Below are positions 8,199 through 16,932 of a stretch of 64,000 nt of DNA, piece by piece. The DNA is from G963677325 sp963677325. GTDB lineage: Bacteria > Bacteroidota > Bacteroidia > Bacteroidales > Prolixibacteraceae. The notes under the pieces are model-generated. The model saw only the letters and a program-made list of their open reading frames with translations. It searched no databases and was not told the DNA's origin. The stretch covers positions 62,001 to 126,000 of the forward strand of contig CAXXGM010000014.1 of the NCBI GenBank assembly GCA_963677325.2, in the 5' to 3' direction. A program made the translations under genes and the position numbers. Numbering within the stretch: the first letter of the stretch is position 1; each line of letters starts with the position of its first letter.

Positions 8199-11100
8199 TT
8201 AAAATGTGACGTTGATACCAAATACCACGGTCCTTGGTATTGGATAAGCAGAAAAATCAAAACCTGGGGTAAGGACGGTATTGCGTACAGAAACTTCAGG
8301 GTCCATACCGGAGTATTTAGTCCAGGTAAGCAGATTTTGAGCAGAAACATTTAGATTCAACCTGGTCAAATACAATTTTTTGATATACTTCGTGGGAATA
8401 GAGTAGCCAAAAGACAAGGTTTTTAAGCGCAGGTATGAACCATCTTCAAGGACTCTTGAGGAATGAAATCCAATAGGTCCCTGTCCTCCTGTTTTGAAAT
8501 TTTTATTACTTGGATTTTCGGGTGTCCATCGGTCTACATAGCTCGCATACTGATTCAGGTCAGTCCTGACATTCCCATTTCCTTCAAACATGAGCCGGTT
8601 AGCATTATAAATCTGGTTGCCATAAGACCACTGCAACAATAAATTCAAAGTAAAACCCTTGTAATTAAAAGTATTCGTAAATCCTCCGGTATGTATAGGT
8701 TGACCTCTTCCAATAACAGCAAGATCATAACTGTCTATCACACCATCACTATTAATATCCTTATATTTAATTTCACCGGGCTGTATTAAATCTCTGTTAT
8801 TCCCGTTTGTTGATACCGTGTTTTTAAGAATATAAGTACCCGAAGAAGGACTGTCAAAATCAGAAAGCTGATATACACCATCAAAAACATAACCATAAAA
8901 CATACCGGCAGGTTGACCAACCTGACTAATATATAAAGGGGTACCATATTGTGATTCAAATGAAACCGTATTAAAGAGACTTTCCTTTCCACTTGATAAT
9001 TCCAACACCTTATTTCTGTTGAAACTAATATTAAAATTACTTTCCCAACTAAATACTTTAGACCTGACATTAACAGTATTTAAGGTCAATTCCAATCCTT
9101 CATTTCTTATCTTTCCAACATTTTGCAGCATTCTAAGATATCCGGATGTTGATGGTATATCGGCATTTAATAACAAATCGCTGGTTGTCCTTCTATAGAT
9201 ATCAACGGTTAATTCCATCCTGTTTTTAAACAAACCAAGATCATACCCAATATTCATTTCCGCTGTACTTTCCCATTTAAGATCTTTGTTGGCTAAGTTA
9301 ACGGGAATTATTCCAGGCGACGGGGTTGCATTATTAAACGAATAAGAACTGCCTATAGGCATACTTAGTTTAGAATAATAGTCGAAATCCGATATCCTGT
9401 TATTTCCCGTGACCCCGTAACTTAATCTCAATTTTGAGTTAGAGACAAAAGAATGTGTTTTCATGAAATTTTCATTGTGCATATTCCAGGCAAATGCTCC
9501 CGAAGGGAAGTATCCCCATTTATTACCCGGTGCAAACTTAGATGAGGCATCACCCCGGAGAGTGGCCGTAAATATATATTTCGAATTATAACCATAGTCA
9601 GCTCGCCCAAAATAAGATACCATTCCATTTGCTCCATCTGTGGCATGACCAATGTAAGGAATTCCTTCATCTAAGCCTCTCATACCAAGTTCTTCATTAG
9701 GCAGTACCTGCGAGGCGTAACCATATTGGTCCATTTTGGTTTCCTGCATTGAAAATCCGCCCAATAAGGAGAAATGACTTTTACCCAAGGTTGTATTATA
9801 TGTCAACGTATTTTCATTAGACCATATGTTTTTTTCCGTGTATAATATAGAGCCATTTACTTTTTTTGTATTGAATAAATTGAGAAGACTTCCTTGAGGT
9901 GTCTTTGAATTATAAAATCTTTCATTTCTGAGCTGGTTGCTGCTTGTGGCGCCAGTCATTTTTAGGGTTAGGTTTTTTAAAATTTTATATTGAACATAGG
10001 CATTAATAAGCACTGTCCCGGATATGTCACGCGTATAATCATTATTACTGGTTGTAACCGGGTTTAGTCTGACATTATATTGATCAATAAGATCGGGGTC
10101 ATAGTCAGCTTCTATAAGATTAAAATTATCCTTACCTGATACCGGACGATATCCCCAGGCCCTTGACAACAGATACGAGGTAAAAGAACTTGTTGGACTA
10201 TCGGCTACTTTCTGTCCAAAACTTTTCATTTTACTGTAATTCGCGGTAACACCAACTTTTATTTTTTTCCCGATGTTCTGGTCAAGTGATATTCGACCCT
10301 GATAACGATTAAATCCTGTATTTATTACTACTCCGTTTAGATCATAAATAGAACCTGATATAGAATACTTGGTTTCTGAATTGCCGCCTCTTATTGAGAT
10401 ATTGTTATTCATCATCGGTGAATTGCGAAAAATCTCATCCTGCCAGTTTATTCCCTTTACACCATTATAATAGTCCAAAGTCCTGTCATTTTGCAAATAG
10501 TTCGATGCTGCAAATGTCGGGTTTAGTTCTGTTTGGTACTTAACAAATTCATACGGACTCATTACATCCATTTTTTTCTGTACCTGCTGAAAACCATAAG
10601 TACTGTTCAAGGTCACTATCGGTGCGCTTACCTTCCCTTTTTTGGTTTGAATCACGATAATTCCATTTGCCCCTCTCGATCCATAAATAGCCGTAGCCGA
10701 GGCATCCTTTAAAATTGTAATAGATTCGATCTCTTCCGGATTAATATCATAAGGATCAGGGTCTTCTATAGGAAAACCATCAATGACATATAAAGGAGAA
10801 GTGCTTTGGGTTAGCGAACCGGCGCCCCGGATGGTGATATTAAGTCCGCCTCCTGGTTGACCGTCATTTGAATTAACCTGTATACCGGCTGTACGTCCGG
10901 CAAGCGCTTCGGCAAATGAAGCGACCGGAGCTTTGGACATATCTTGAACATTCGCAACACCAACGGAACCCGTCAGGTCTGATTTGTAGACAGAACCATA
11001 ACCAATCACGACGACCTCACCTAAATCAAGGTTCGCCTCTTCCATTATAACGTCAATTTTTGCTCTGTTATTTAATGAAATTTCCTGGGTTTTCATTCCA

Positions 11101-11678
11101 ATAAATGAAAACACAAGCGAAGTAGCATTAGCAGGTACGTTTAATTTAAACTGACCTTTTTCATCTGTAATGGCTCCAATGGTAGTGCCCTTCACCGCTA
11201 CAGTAACACCAGGAAGGTGAAGCCCTTTGGAGTCTTTTATTGTACCGGTAATTTGTTTTCGCTGTTGTTGATCAACTCCACTACCGGACGTCATTTGCGA
11301 TGGAAGATCTTTCATTTCCGTAGATAGAATCACAATTTGCCGGTCATGGATTTCGTAAGAGTTATTTGTCCCCTTAAATAACTGATTAAGAATTGATTTT
11401 ACAGTTTCATTTTCAACTTTTACATTGACTTTCCGGTTAACGTCGACAGATTTTTCACTATAGATAAATATAAATTCGCTGGTTCTCTCTACTTCGTTAA
11501 GGACCTGGCGCACAGTGGTATTATCCAGACTCATATTGAATTTTGTTTGCTGGGAGTAACTGTTCGCCGTTACAGAAGCCACTGACACAAGTAGAATAAA
11601 GGTAAGCAGTTTCATTTTTAACAAGATTTTTGACGCGCTGTTAGAATAACAGCACAAGCCGATCCATTTTTTTTTCAT
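8199..11678 (-). CDS. susC: SusC/RagA family TonB-linked outer membrane transporter
   Basis: TonB-dependent glycan importer of 1159 aa. Order of parts: signal sequence (about 21-43); STN domain (FNMSLDNTTVRQVLNEVERT), which can receive or send signals to the FecR anti-sigma factor; a carboxypeptidase-regulatory-like beta domain (ITGTIKDSKGLHLPGVTVAV); and the SusC plug with the family signature (GEVVVIGYGSVYKSDLTGSV, PLYVIDGFPI, ILKDASATAIYGSRGANGI). The beta-barrel ends in VFGINVTF with a C-terminal Phe, as needed for outer-membrane insertion. The start at 11678 gives MKKKWIG and a long N-terminal extension common in STN-type SusC. An STN domain plus upstream sigma/anti-sigma genes means the substrate itself probably triggers expression. 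Confidence 0.95.
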   Translation of the reverse strand: MKKKWIGLCCYSNSASKILLKMKLLTFILLVSVASVTANSYSQQTKFNMSLDNTTVRQVLNEVERTSEFIFIYSEKSVDVNRKVNVKVENETVKSILNQLFKGTNNSYEIHDRQIVILSTEMKDLPSQMTSGSGVDQQQRKQITGTIKDSKGLHLPGVTVAVKGTTIGAITDEKGQFKLNVPANATSLVFSFIGMKTQEISLNNRAKIDVIMEEANLDLGEVVVIGYGSVYKSDLTGSVGVANVQDMSKAPVASFAEALAGRTAGIQVNSNDGQPGGGLNITIRGAGSLTQSTSPLYVIDGFPIEDPDPYDINPEEIESITILKDASATAIYGSRGANGIIVIQTKKGKVSAPIVTLNSTYGFQQVQKKMDVMSPYEFVKYQTELNPTFAASNYLQNDRTLDYYNGVKGINWQDEIFRNSPMMNNNISIRGGNSETKYSISGSIYDLNGVVINTGFNRYQGRISLDQNIGKKIKVGVTANYSKMKSFGQKVADSPTSSFTSYLLSRAWGYRPVSGKDNFNLIEADYDPDLIDQYNVRLNPVTTSNNDYTRDISGTVLINAYVQYKILKNLTLKMTGATSSNQLRNERFYNSKTPQGSLLNLFNTKKVNGSILYTEKNIWSNENTLTYNTTLGKSHFSLLGGFSMQETKMDQYGYASQVLPNEELGMRGLDEGIPYIGHATDGANGMVSYFGRADYGYNSKYIFTATLRGDASSKFAPGNKWGYFPSGAFAWNMHNENFMKTHSFVSNSKLRLSYGVTGNNRISDFDYYSKLSMPIGSSYSFNNATPSPGIIPVNLANKDLKWESTAEMNIGYDLGLFKNRMELTVDIYRRTTSDLLLNADIPSTSGYLRMLQNVGKIRNEGLELTLNTVNVRSKVFSWESNFNISFNRNKVLELSSGKESLFNTVSFESQYGTPLYISQVGQPAGMFYGYVFDGVYQLSDFDSPSSGTYILKNTVSTNGNNRDLIQPGEIKYKDINSDGVIDSYDLAVIGRGQPIHTGGFTNTFNYKGFTLNLLLQWSYGNQIYNANRLMFEGNGNVRTDLNQYASYVDRWTPENPSNKNFKTGGQGPIGFHSSRVLEDGSYLRLKTLSFGYSIPTKYIKKLYLTRLNLNVSAQNLLTWTKYSGMDPEVSVRNTVLTPGFDFSAYPIPRTVVFGINVTF

Positions 11679-11722
11679 ACATTTGTTTGTTTATTTTTAA
11701 TATTCCAATTAGATAAACTCTT

Positions 11723-11754
11723 AAAACCAGCGGAGGCGCAATCTCCCTGGTTTT
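11723..11754 (-). terminator. Hairpin between fecR and susC
   Basis: AAAACCAG (11723-11730) pairs with CTGGTTTT (11747-11754), and inside it GGAG (11732-11735) pairs with CTCC (11743-11746). The stem is nearly continuous with a T-rich flank. It probably separates the regulatory transcript (sigma-fecR) from the susC transcript. Confidence 0.55.
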
Positions 11755-11791
11755 TTCTTTCATAAGTTTCAATTCCTCATAGGCTGTTCTT

Positions 11792-13009
11792 TTATTCTTT
11801 TTTTATGTTTATAATATTTTCAGATATCTGATATTCAAATTTTGCAACCCTGGATAAAACAACCAGGACTTCGCTCAGTGAATCTTTGAGATCTAATTTC
11901 CCGGAAACCGGCAATACTTTGGAAATTACTGCTTGATCGTACTCAAATCTCACATTATAATATCTCTCAAGTTTTTTCAATACATCTTCAAGTTTTTCAT
12001 TTGTAAACTGGTACCAACCCTCAACCCATGCAATACATTTTTCTGGTTCCAATTCCGGTCTCAACACAATGACTTTCCCGGTTTTGTTGTAGGTCGCTTT
12101 TTGGTTTGGAGCCATCAGGGTTTTATCTTTAAAAAACTTGTTATTATCCCAAATATTGATACTTCCCTCCAATAAAACAGTCTCGCTTAGATTATCCGAA
12201 CTGTAAGCGCTGATATCGAATTTAGTACCAAGTACTTCAACATTAACGGCGCCAGTCGAAACAATAAATGGGTGATTAACATTTCTTGCAACTTCGAAAT
12301 AGGCTTCGCCATCAAGATTTACCTCTCTTTTCATCCCATTAAATTTTGAAGGAAAGGCAAAACGGCTGCCCGCATTTAACCATACGATTGTGCCGTCTTC
12401 CAGTAAAAGCTTCGATTTTTTTCCAAATGGAATAATAACCTCGTTAAATTTAACTTCGTTCGTATTTTCATCAACAGAAGTTTGATTTTTCACAATGCTG
12501 TCATTGTTAATTTGAATGGCATCCCGATCTTTCAATACGGTGATTTCTGATTCGCTTTTTTCTAACCCTACCTTAGTTCCATCCGAAAGAACTAACAAAG
12601 GTTTGTCCCTTTTCAAATCATTAGCCGATTCAGAAAACCGGTATTGATTTTCAACCTGGTTAAAATGCAGGTAGAATAAACCTCCTATTGAGATGATTAT
12701 CAAGATAGAGGCCGCAATCCTCGCAAAAGTCTTTAACTTAATAAGTTTATAATTTCCGGAATGCTTGACATTAATTCCGCGAATGTTGTTCCAAAGTTTA
12801 TGTTTCCTTTCTTCGTCAAGGATCCCCTCTGAAATTTGAAATAGCAGGATGAATTTTCTCGCCTGAATCATGTTGTTTCTCGACTCAGTCTCAGATTGAA
12901 GGAATTGTTCCCATTCCTCTGACGTATTTATCCTGTTAACGGCAGAAACAAATTCCTGATCGTCTAACAGATCTTCAACAGAATAACCGGTATAATTTTT
13001 CTCTGTCAT
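11792..13009 (-). CDS. FecR family anti-sigma factor
   Basis: Inner-membrane anti-sigma factor that holds the partner ECF sigma factor until the SusC STN domain signals. The N-terminal cytoplasmic part (1-95) would bind the sigma factor. A single membrane span lies near residues 96-116 (RIAASILIIISIGGLFYL). The periplasmic FecR domain contains EVIIPFGKKSKLLLEDGTIV and LDGEAYFEVARN, and the C-terminus is a DUF4974 STN-like domain (LEDVLKKLERYYNVRFEYDQ). 405 aa is standard. It follows the sigma gene by 67 bp on the same strand and precedes susC, the classical trans-envelope signalling order. Confidence 0.93.
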   Translation of the reverse strand: MTEKNYTGYSVEDLLDDQEFVSAVNRINTSEEWEQFLQSETESRNNMIQARKFILLFQISEGILDEERKHKLWNNIRGINVKHSGNYKLIKLKTFARIAASILIIISIGGLFYLHFNQVENQYRFSESANDLKRDKPLLVLSDGTKVGLEKSESEITVLKDRDAIQINNDSIVKNQTSVDENTNEVKFNEVIIPFGKKSKLLLEDGTIVWLNAGSRFAFPSKFNGMKREVNLDGEAYFEVARNVNHPFIVSTGAVNVEVLGTKFDISAYSSDNLSETVLLEGSINIWDNNKFFKDKTLMAPNQKATYNKTGKVIVLRPELEPEKCIAWVEGWYQFTNEKLEDVLKKLERYYNVRFEYDQAVISKVLPVSGKLDLKDSLSEVLVVLSRVAKFEYQISENIINIKKE

Positions 13010-13076
13010 TTTAGAGTTAATGTGAATACAAAAAGCAGAAAAAACTGTTTTTGTGACAGAAAAACAGGATAATTTA

Positions 13077-13664
13077 TCAGATTTTTTTTAATCGCCTGAA
13101 AATGAGCATCAAAAATAATTTATTTTCAGACAGGTATTGCTTCAGCGAATTAATGGCCCGTGATACTAACTGACGGGCTGACTCATAGGTAATGGACATG
13201 ATTTCACAGATTTGGCTGTAATCGTACCCCAAGGTAAATTTATAGTAGATAACTTCGCGTTGTTTTGGGTTTAGCTCTTGTAAACCCTGCCTAATAAATT
13301 TTATTCTTCTCGATTGATCATCGTCCGTAATGATTTTTTCTTCGATAGAAAAAACAATTTCAGGTTCCAAATTGTAATCGCCGTCAAGCTTTGCTAATTT
13401 TTTTCTACTTTCAATTCCTTTTAATAGCTTTCGCCTGAACGATTTTATAAGATACAAACGAATATTATCGGTTTCGCTCAGTTTTTTTCTGTATTTGATT
13501 AAATCGCAAAACAAATCCTGGATCATATCCAGGATGAAACCTTCATCAGTGGTGAATTTCTTACCATAAAAAAATAAGAAATCTATGTTCTGGCGATAAA
13601 TATATGACAGGGCATGATCTTCATTATTTTTAAATTCTTCCCATATATATTTATCATTTATCAC
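13077..13664 (-). CDS. ECF RNA polymerase sigma-70 factor (PUL regulator)
   Basis: Extracytoplasmic-function sigma factor of 195 aa. Region 2 lies near residues 8-85 (DMIQDLFCDLIKYR), and region 4 is near 128-180 with the helix-turn-helix YDYSQICEIMSITYESARQL. Context with FecR and an STN-bearing SusC marks it as the activator of the downstream polysaccharide locus. A TATTTTTG element on the minus strand (13701-13694) could be its -7 box, but no well-spaced -33 TTG was seen. The C-terminus is unusually hydrophobic and basic (LFLMLIFRRLKKI). Confidence 0.9.
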   Translation of the reverse strand: MINDKYIWEEFKNNEDHALSYIYRQNIDFLFFYGKKFTTDEGFILDMIQDLFCDLIKYRKKLSETDNIRLYLIKSFRRKLLKGIESRKKLAKLDGDYNLEPEIVFSIEEKIITDDDQSRRIKFIRQGLQELNPKQREVIYYKFTLGYDYSQICEIMSITYESARQLVSRAINSLKQYLSENKLFLMLIFRRLKKI

Positions 13665-13793
13665 TTATCATTTAGTTTGGTTTTTAAAACAAACAAAAAT
13701 AGAAATTTAAATAAAATAAACCGGATCAAAAAAATAGAATGATTATAAATATTTGCCCCGATCGGGAAATTTACGCTATCTTTTAGTGTCATC

Positions 13794-14020
13794 TAAGTAA
13801 TGAGAATAAATTGATGTCGTATTTTACATTCTTTTATTTATTTAACAATAATATAACTAAATTTCACATGGACTCTCCTCGTATTAAGTCCGTATTCGGT
13901 TCGTACCAGGTTCGTCCCGGCTTTTTAAAAGAGAACTTACAAAACATAACAAAATGAAATTCATTTCTAAAATAAAATTCGTCAATCTAAAATACGACGT
14001 TATTTCATTTCATGTACTTA
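13794..14020. mobile_element. MITE-like element, copy 1 (227 bp)
   Basis: Non-coding 227 bp element bounded by TAAGTA...TACTTA with imperfect 33-bp terminal inverted repeats (24 of 33 positions match, including an exact GTCGTATTTTA block). The second copy at 44034-44260 has the same length, no gaps, and about 91% identity (20 differences by eye). The central 60 bases are invariant and carry TTCGT-like pentamers every 11 bp (13878, 13889, 13900, 13911). The copy sits in a palindrome extended by ATC/GAT. TA at each outer edge would fit a TA target-site duplication. It occupies most of the 13665-14106 intergenic gap, in which I see nothing else. Confidence 0.75.
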
Positions 14021-14106
14021 GATGCATTCAGCCTAAATATTTATGGTTTTAATATTGGTCCATTATTTTGTAATTTTCAGCATTTATTAATATTTACATA
14101 CTACCA

Positions 14107-14508
14107 ATGCCCCTGAATGAGCGTGACTTCCAAAATGAATTTCTTTTTTCTGCTTCCCGAAGTGGTGGACCTGGCGGACAGAATGTCAACAAAGTTTCCA
14201 CCAAGGTTGAACTTCGGTTTAATATCGGGACATCTGCTCAACTGAGTGATGCGGAAAAGCAAATCCTCTTTGATAAACTTTCCAATAAAATTAATTCTGA
14301 CGGTGAACTGATTTTAGTGTCTCAGTCAGAGAGGTCGCAACTAAAGAACAAAGAGAAGGTTGTTGAAAAATTTTATCTGCTTCTGGATAAAGTCTTAACG
14401 CCCAAAAAGAAGCGGCTTCGAACCTCCCCTACCCGCGCATCCAAAGAAAAACGGTTGGAAGGAAAGAAGATACAATCGATGATCAAAGAAAGCCGAAGAA
14501 AGCTGTAA
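14107..14508 (+). CDS. arfB: Peptidyl-tRNA hydrolase ArfB-type ribosome rescue factor
   Basis: Small release-factor-like protein that frees stalled ribosomes by hydrolysing peptidyl-tRNA. It carries the catalytic GGQ loop in SGGPGGQNVNKVSTKVELRF near residues 19-38. The basic C-terminal tail (KKKRLRTSPTRASKEKRLEGKK) would enter the empty mRNA channel. At 133 aa it matches YaeJ/ArfB (about 140) and is too short for a full release factor. It is transcribed convergently to the Ehr operon and stands alone. Confidence 0.93.
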   Translation: MPLNERDFQNEFLFSASRSGGPGGQNVNKVSTKVELRFNIGTSAQLSDAEKQILFDKLSNKINSDGELILVSQSERSQLKNKEKVVEKFYLLLDKVLTPKKKRLRTSPTRASKEKRLEGKKIQSMIKESRRKL

Positions 14509-14590
14509 AAAGAGAGATAAAAATTAAACTAATTCTCCTTAACTAAAAGACATTAATTCGCAAATTCGTAATTCGTAAATTTAATTAATT

Positions 14591-15340
14591 TCAGCCTCTT
14601 CCTGTCAAAGAAAGAATTCCATTGATAAAGGTCAGCGGATGAACAGGATTACCGGGAATGTACAAATCAACCTTATGCCTGTCCAAAAAAGATCGGTCCA
14701 GTGCGGGGCTTCCTTCGAAAATACCGCCGCTGATGGCATCTACACCTGCCAAAATGATGATTTTAGGATCAGGGACAGCCAGATAACAACGTTCCAGCGG
14801 TTCGGCCATATTGGCTGTAATCGGTCCTGTTATGACGATCCCATCCGCATGCCGCGGTGAGGCGACAAAGTCAATTCCAAATCTGCTGATATCGAACTGA
14901 ACATTATTGGATGCATTCAATTCCAACTCACAACTGTTATCCCCGCCAGCGGAAACCTGCCGCAACTTTAATGATTTTCCAAAATACCGCCTTATTTCAG
15001 AACGGATTAAATCCGGATCCACAGTAATCTCCCGATCATCACCTTCCTTAATTATCAGGGCTTCCCTGTTATTCGATGAGAGTTTGTAATCTTTGGTAAA
15101 AGAAATTTTCCCAGGGAACTGAAGGGCACATTCACCGCAAAAGGTACATCTTCCCAGATCCAAACGAAAAGGAGATGTTGAGATCGCGTGCGTGGGACAA
15201 AGATCTGCCAGCTTTGCCTCATCCACCTTTACATTCGAAATGACAGGTCTTCCTTTGAAGATCCCCGGTACTACGACGTTTTTAACATCAGGAATGTATT
15301 GCTTTCCCTGGTGCCACAATATTTTGATGTTATTCAGCAT
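14591..15340 (-). CDS. Ehr/hydrogenase-4-like small subunit: ferredoxin domain fused to NuoB-like domain with degenerate cluster ligands
   Basis: Electron-transfer subunit of the membrane complex encoded upstream, 249 aa. The N-terminal ferredoxin-like part keeps CTFCGEC plus an upstream Cys-Pro (LCPTHAI), enough for one [4Fe-4S] cluster; the second CP position reads FP. The C-terminal part aligns with the HycG/NuoB fold (VITGPITANM, VPDPKIIILAG). The four ligands of the proximal/N2 cluster read D, C, D and N: GGDNSCELE where CNGCE is usual, GVDA for GDCA, and PGNP for PGCP. So three of four are lost. It is the last gene of the seven-gene operon. It is separated from the large-subunit gene by an 80 bp repeat-bearing spacer. 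It is a homologue of hydrogenase components but cannot bind their usual cluster. Confidence 0.8.
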   Translation of the reverse strand: MLNNIKILWHQGKQYIPDVKNVVVPGIFKGRPVISNVKVDEAKLADLCPTHAISTSPFRLDLGRCTFCGECALQFPGKISFTKDYKLSSNNREALIIKEGDDREITVDPDLIRSEIRRYFGKSLKLRQVSAGGDNSCELELNASNNVQFDISRFGIDFVASPRHADGIVITGPITANMAEPLERCYLAVPDPKIIILAGVDAISGGIFEGSPALDRSFLDRHKVDLYIPGNPVHPLTFINGILSLTGRG

Positions 15341-15385
15341 TCTAAATGAATTATGAATTACGAATTAACAATTACGAATAACCTT

Positions 15386-15417
15386 CCTAAAACCTTAAGC
15401 CTAAAGTCTATAGCCTG
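15386..15417. repeat. Intergenic CCTAAAGTCTATAGCCTG-type repeat
   Basis: A degenerate run of CCTAAA/CCTTAAG/TATAGCCTG words next to AATTACGAATTA words. Inverted relatives lie at 24071-24122 and 48050-48072. All three lie between genes and look like one dispersed low-complexity family. Confidence 0.5.
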
Positions 15418-15420
15418 TTT

Positions 15421-16932
15421 CTACAAATCATGCCCGCAGTAAGATAAATCAAAGCTTTTGTTGCAAATCGGGAAATCCGAAATATCGTTATTCCTGACAG
15501 CCAAAGCCAGCGCCATCCAGTTGTGATGAGATGGATCCTTGATTTTATAGGCTACCAGATTCCCTGATTCATCCGTTACAGCACAATGACAGATTTCCCC
15601 GCGCCATCCTTCAATCAACGAAATTGCAAACTTTCCTTTCTGAGGAATTAGCCGTACAGACGCACAGCCGTGCGTCTCTACCATTTCTTTCAATAAATCT
15701 TTAATGTATGACATGGATTGCCTGACCTCCTCTTTTCGGATCTGAACCCTTGAATAAACATCTCCATGATGCTTGATAATGGGCGTATGATGAATTTTAT
15801 TTCCGTACAAATCGTGTGGGTGTGAAGAGCGGATATCCCGGTTCAGGGCGTTCATCCGCGCAGACATTCCGACAGTCCCGATTTCCAAAAGCTCCTCATA
15901 CGTAACGACGCCAGTCTTTTCCATCCGTGATAATGCGCTGGGAAGATTGAACAGCTGTTTGGACATTTCATCAAAATCAGGCTGGTATTTCTCAAAAATT
16001 TCAAGCAGTCTATCGCCATGTTTCTGAGTGAAAGGATAATTGATTTTACCCGCACGGATCAATCCTTTCGCCAGACGATTGCCACACCATTCCTGAAAGA
16101 AATTTATCAGCGGGGTACGCAGTCTTCCAAATACGGCGCTTCCAAGCTGATACGCAATATCGGTACAAGCTGCTGACAAATCACCGGTATGAATGGCCAT
16201 TCGTTCAAGTTCCAGGGCCAGAGTGCGGGCATACTGCAACGAATAGTCCGGAGCATAATTGCACAGGCTTTCCCAAAGATTGACAAAAGCAGTTGTGTGG
16301 CCTACAGCAGTATCGCCTGCAATATTTTCTGCCAATGTGGTTCTTTCAAGCAGCTTGTGTTTTTCAAGAAATAATTGTTCAACTCCCCGGTGCTGATAGC
16401 CCAGTTGAATTTCAAGATGCATGATCTGTTCCCCGTTGCAGATAAAACGGAAATGCCCGGGTTCAATCACCCCTGCATGAATAGGTCCGACGCCTACTTC
16501 GTGCAATTCATGGCTCTCAACATTATAGAAAGGATAATTTTCAATCCGTTCATCCTGATTGTACCGGTTGAAAGAATACCTCATGGGTTTTAACCAGGGA
16601 TGATCGAAATAACGGATTCCGAAATTCTCACTGATCTCTCTTTCAAATTTCTCGTAGTTATGATTTTTCGCGGTCAGGGAATGAAGCCCTTCTCCCCTAT
16701 TCACGAGAGCCGAAGAAACATTAATTGTATGAAGTACATCATCCGCAACACAACAAATCAGCCTTACTTTATTCTCTTCCTGATATCCAAAATAATTGAC
16801 ACAATGACGGGACGGATTTTGATCCATTAAACCAAGGTTGATTTCCATAAATGACTCGTAATCATGTATGGGAATACTATTCAGATCAATAGTTTGATTA
16901 TTGGAAACGCTCCTGTATTTATCTGTTGTCAT
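15421..16932 (-). CDS. Ehr complex large subunit (HyfG/NuoCD-like), lacking [NiFe] ligands
   Basis: 503 aa protein combining an N-terminal NuoC/30-kDa-like part (to about residue 125) with a NuoD/hydrogenase large-subunit part beginning near PFYNVESHELHEVGVGPIHA. Fold markers are kept: GHFRFICNGEQIMHLEIQLG, LELERMAIHTGDLS. The two cysteine pairs that hold nickel-iron in hydrogenases are missing: the ERICGIC position reads ENIAGDT, and the terminal DPCxxC position reads FDLSYCGHDL. It therefore cannot be a [NiFe] hydrogenase, which fits the energy-converting hydrogenase-related (Ehr) class. Its start overlaps the end of the preceding membrane-subunit gene by 4 bp. Confidence 0.87.
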   Translation of the reverse strand: MTTDKYRSVSNNQTIDLNSIPIHDYESFMEINLGLMDQNPSRHCVNYFGYQEENKVRLICCVADDVLHTINVSSALVNRGEGLHSLTAKNHNYEKFEREISENFGIRYFDHPWLKPMRYSFNRYNQDERIENYPFYNVESHELHEVGVGPIHAGVIEPGHFRFICNGEQIMHLEIQLGYQHRGVEQLFLEKHKLLERTTLAENIAGDTAVGHTTAFVNLWESLCNYAPDYSLQYARTLALELERMAIHTGDLSAACTDIAYQLGSAVFGRLRTPLINFFQEWCGNRLAKGLIRAGKINYPFTQKHGDRLLEIFEKYQPDFDEMSKQLFNLPSALSRMEKTGVVTYEELLEIGTVGMSARMNALNRDIRSSHPHDLYGNKIHHTPIIKHHGDVYSRVQIRKEEVRQSMSYIKDLLKEMVETHGCASVRLIPQKGKFAISLIEGWRGEICHCAVTDESGNLVAYKIKDPSHHNWMALALAVRNNDISDFPICNKSFDLSYCGHDL

